From: Thiomonas sp.
GTDB taxonomy: Bacteria; Pseudomonadota; Gammaproteobacteria; Burkholderiales; Burkholderiaceae_C
DNA: 25,793 nt
NCBI GenBank assembly: GCA_028706735.1
Contig: JAQTVS010000002.1
Span: 1 to 25,793 of the forward strand
Direction: 5' to 3'
The translations under genes were made by a program, and so were the position numbers. The notes under the pieces are model-generated. The model was not told the origin of the DNA. It searched no databases and saw only the letters and a list, made by a program, of their open reading frames with translations. Every line of letters begins with the position of its first letter. The first letter of the stretch is position 1. This document shows positions 23,779 to 25,793 of this stretch, in pieces.

Positions 23779-24476
23779 CGGCTGCTGCGGCGCCGTCGGC
23801 CGTGGTGCTGCTCTCGGGCGGCATGGACTCGGCCACGGTGCTCGCCCTGGCGCGCGAGCAGGGGTTTCGCACCTATGCGCTGTCGCTCGACTATGGCCAG
23901 CGCCACCATGCCGAGTTGCAGGCGGCGCGCCTTGTCGCTGCGGCGCTGGGCGCGGCGGAACATGAAATCATCCGCCTCGATCTGGGTCGCTTTGGCGGCT
24001 CGGCGTTGACGGACCGCGCCATCGCAGTGCCCACCGGAGGCGCGCAACCGGGCATTCCGCTCACCTACGTTCCGGCGCGCAACACCGTCATGCTGTCGCT
24101 CGCCCTGAGTTGGGCCGAGGCGCTGGGCGCGCAGCACATTTTTTACGGGGCCAATGCGGTGGATTATTCCGGCTACCCCGACTGTCGTCCCGAGTACGTT
24201 GGCGCGTTTGAGCGCATGGCCAATCTGGCCACCAAGGCGGCGGTGGAAGGCCGCCCGACGCAGATCCACGCGCCCATCATCGCCCTGAGCAAAGGCGACA
24301 TCATTCGCACCGGCCAGCGCCTGGGCGTGGACTACGCCATGACGGTGAGTTGCTATCAGGCCGACGACGCGGGCCGCGCCTGCGGCCGCTGCGACGCTTG
24401 CCGCATTCGAGCGCAAGGCTTTGCCGATGCCGGGGTGGCTGACTGCACGCGCTACCAACAACCCGCAGGGGTCTGA
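23775..24476 (+). CDS. queC: 7-cyano-7-deazaguanine synthase QueC
   Basis: The predicted protein has 233 residues. It converts 7-carboxy-7-deazaguanine to preQ0 using ATP and ammonia, a step of queuosine tRNA modification. The PP-loop motif [12 protein letters not shown] is near the N-terminus, [12 protein letters not shown] follows, and [40 protein letters not shown] is diagnostic. The C-terminal zinc site is [17 protein letters not shown], with spacing C-X9-C-X2-C-X2-C. It starts with GTG overlapping the cpoB stop. In related genomes queC often follows tol-pal, commonly with queE between; queE is not present here. Confidence 0.96.
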   Translation: MTAAAAPSAVVLLSGGMDSATVLALAREQGFRTYALSLDYGQRHHAELQAARLVAAALGAAEHEIIRLDLGRFGGSALTDRAIAVPTGGAQPGIPLTYVPARNTVMLSLALSWAEALGAQHIFYGANAVDYSGYPDCRPEYVGAFERMANLATKAAVEGRPTQIHAPIIALSKGDIIRTGQRLGVDYAMTVSCYQADDAGRACGRCDACRIRAQGFADAGVADCTRYQQPAGV

Positions 24477-24578
24477 AGCAGCGGCGCAAAAGCCACCGCG
24501 GCAGGCCGGCAAGTCGCACCGTGGAACAATGGCCGAACTGCCGACGCAGCGTCCCGCCTGACATCCCCTAACCGTTCC

Positions 24579-25694
24579 ATGTCGTCTGCCTCCATTCCTG
24601 CCATCAACGCCACCGTCCTCTGGGGCGGCTTCACGCTGAGCGTGGTGTTTGGCGCCATCATGCAGCGCACGCGGTTTTGCACCATGGGCTCGGTGAGCGA
24701 CATTGTCAACATGGGCTCGTGGATGCGCATGCGCATGTGGGTGCTGGCCATCGCCACAGCCACTATCGGTTTTAATCTGCTGGCCGCCAGCGGGCAAATC
24801 GACGCGGCGCAAACCATCTACACCACCTCCAAAGTGCTGTGGTTATCCGCGCTGACGGGCGGCGTGTTGTTTGGCTTCGGCATGGTGCTGGCCTCGGGCT
24901 GCGGCAGCAAGACTCTGGTGCGCATCGGCGAAGGCAACCTCAAGGCCGTGGTGGTGTTTGTGATGATTGCGGTGTTTGCCTACATCACCCTGCGCGGCAT
25001 CACCGCCGAAGTGCGGGTGCGCGTGTTCGACAAAGTGGCGCTCAACCTCTCCGTCCCGCAGGATTTACCCGCGATCTTCGCTCACGCCACCGGGCTGCCG
25101 CTGCCCAGCCTGCAACTGGTGTTCGGCCTGGGCGTGGGGCTGCTGCTCGGCGGCTGGGCCTTGAGCGCCCGCGAGTTTCGCACCGCCAACAATCTGCTGG
25201 CCGGATTCGGGCTGGGCGCGGTCATCGTCGGCGTCTGGTTTCTCTCGGGCAAGCTGGGCTATCTGGCCGAAGACCCGCAAACCCTGCAGGCCGCCTACAT
25301 CGGCTCGCAGAACAACAAGATGGAATCGCTGAGCTTCGTCGCGCCGCTGGCCTACACCCTGTTCTGGTTCATGATGTACAGCGATGCCAGCAATGTGCTG
25401 ACCCTGGGCATCGTCTCGGTGTTCGGCGTCATTGCCGGCTCGGCCGGCATGGCGTTGCTGACACGCCAGTTTCGCTGGGAGGGGTTTCGCGGTGCGGAGG
25501 ATACGGCCAATCATCTGGCCGGCGGCGCGCTGATGGGCGTCGGCGGCGTCACCGCGCTGGGCTGCACGATCGGCCAGGGGATGAGCGGCGTGTCGACCCT
25601 GTCGATCACGAGTTGGATCGCGTTCCTGTCCATCGTCGGCGGTGCGGTGCTGGGCGTGAAATATCAGGCCTGGCGCGTCGAGCACATGTCTTGA
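24579..25694 (+). CDS. yeeE: YeeE/YedE family sulfur-compound transporter
   Basis: The predicted 371-residue membrane protein has about nine hydrophobic segments and two pseudo-repeated halves. It carries the conserved cysteines of the YeeE (TsuA) thiosulfate-transport family: Cys34 in MQRTRFCTMGSVSD, the Cys in ASGCGSKTLVRIGEGNLKA, and the Cys in ALGCTIGQGMSGVSTLS, where thiosulfate is thought to pass between thiols. It would import thiosulfate or a related sulfur species, which suits a sulfur-oxidising host. The gene begins 102 bases after queC. Its stop overlaps the next ATG (TGATG). No TusA-like YeeD protein is fused or visible. Confidence 0.9.
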   Translation: MSSASIPAINATVLWGGFTLSVVFGAIMQRTRFCTMGSVSDIVNMGSWMRMRMWVLAIATATIGFNLLAASGQIDAAQTIYTTSKVLWLSALTGGVLFGFGMVLASGCGSKTLVRIGEGNLKAVVVFVMIAVFAYITLRGITAEVRVRVFDKVALNLSVPQDLPAIFAHATGLPLPSLQLVFGLGVGLLLGGWALSAREFRTANNLLAGFGLGAVIVGVWFLSGKLGYLAEDPQTLQAAYIGSQNNKMESLSFVAPLAYTLFWFMMYSDASNVLTLGIVSVFGVIAGSAGMALLTRQFRWEGFRGAEDTANHLAGGALMGVGGVTALGCTIGQGMSGVSTLSITSWIAFLSIVGGAVLGVKYQAWRVEHMS

Positions 25695-25793
25695 TGTCCC
25701 CGTCCGCAAACCCGGTGCCGCCGCACACCCCGCAAGCGCCAGAATCCGACCGGCGTTTCAGCGGGCTTGCGCGGCTGTACGGCGAACAGGGCG
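25694..25793 (+). CDS. tcdA: Start of TcdA-like tRNA threonylcarbamoyladenosine dehydratase (3' end outside window)
   Basis: Only the first 33 codons are visible. After a Pro-rich N-terminus the residues DRRFSGLARLYGEQG match the conserved start of the TcdA/CsdL (YgdL) enzymes, which use an E1-like fold to cyclise t6A at position 37 of tRNAs. The ATG overlaps the yeeE stop as TGATG, so the two are likely co-translated. The nucleotide-binding motif that would settle the family lies beyond the window. Confidence 0.65.
   Translation, partial: MSPSANPVPPHTPQAPESDRRFSGLARLYGEQG

Overview
The window looks like chromosomal DNA of a GC-rich betaproteobacterium of the order Burkholderiales. A Thiomonas-like host is my best guess; it rests on recognising gene families and gene order, not on any search. 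The core genes are dnaE, msbA, tolB-pal-cpoB-queC and a tRNA-Arg(UCU). A mobile element and a surface-glycan locus interrupt them.

Positions 1-6557 are accessory DNA that appears to be an integrated mobilizable element. From left to right it holds a type I DNA methyltransferase (hsdM, running off the left edge), a 477-base stretch without a recognisable gene, and a mobilization module read leftward. That module is mobC, then a relaxase fused to a RepB-type primase domain, with a mobB-like membrane protein coded in another frame inside the relaxase gene. Just upstream of mobC is a sequence closely resembling the ColE1/pMB1 oriT (bom). On the side that would enter a recipient first lie a G-quadruplex motif and five tandem 41-42 bp units, each able to fold into a hairpin. 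A small helix-turn-helix gene, with a homopolymer-linked frame problem at its start, and an unrecognised gene follow. The element ends at the 3' end of tRNA-Arg(UCU), a classic integration site. No integrase is visible, so it would have to lie left of the window.

Positions 6558-11063 hold the tRNA, a dispersed palindromic repeat, dnaE (DNA polymerase III alpha) and, directly upstream of dnaE on the same strand, a MntA/HepT (nucleotidyltransferase/HEPN) toxin-antitoxin pair with a palindrome before it.

Positions 11188-20827 are a cell-surface locus. A tightly coupled rightward operon encodes a CPA-type cation/proton antiporter, a YbdK-type carboxylate-amine ligase and two glycosyltransferases. 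A convergent msbA (lipid A flippase) follows, then a second rightward operon with an O-antigen ligase-like protein and two family-2 glycosyltransferases, the last WaaE-like. The glycosyltransferase genes look more AT-rich than their neighbours, as is common for exchanged glycan loci. The O-antigen ligase-like gene carries two in-frame copies of an 81-bp palindromic repeat; a third, diverged copy lies beside dnaE.

Positions 21026-25793 are housekeeping. tolB-pal-cpoB (outer-membrane constriction system) overlaps queC (queuosine precursor synthesis). A YeeE/YedE sulfur-compound transporter and the start of a TcdA-like tRNA modification gene follow.

The most interesting candidate system is the mobilization region, where a ColE1-like oriT, a relaxase-primase fusion and an array of repeated hairpins in the leading region sit together. 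I infer that the hairpins may serve as single-strand priming or promoter sites for the incoming strand.
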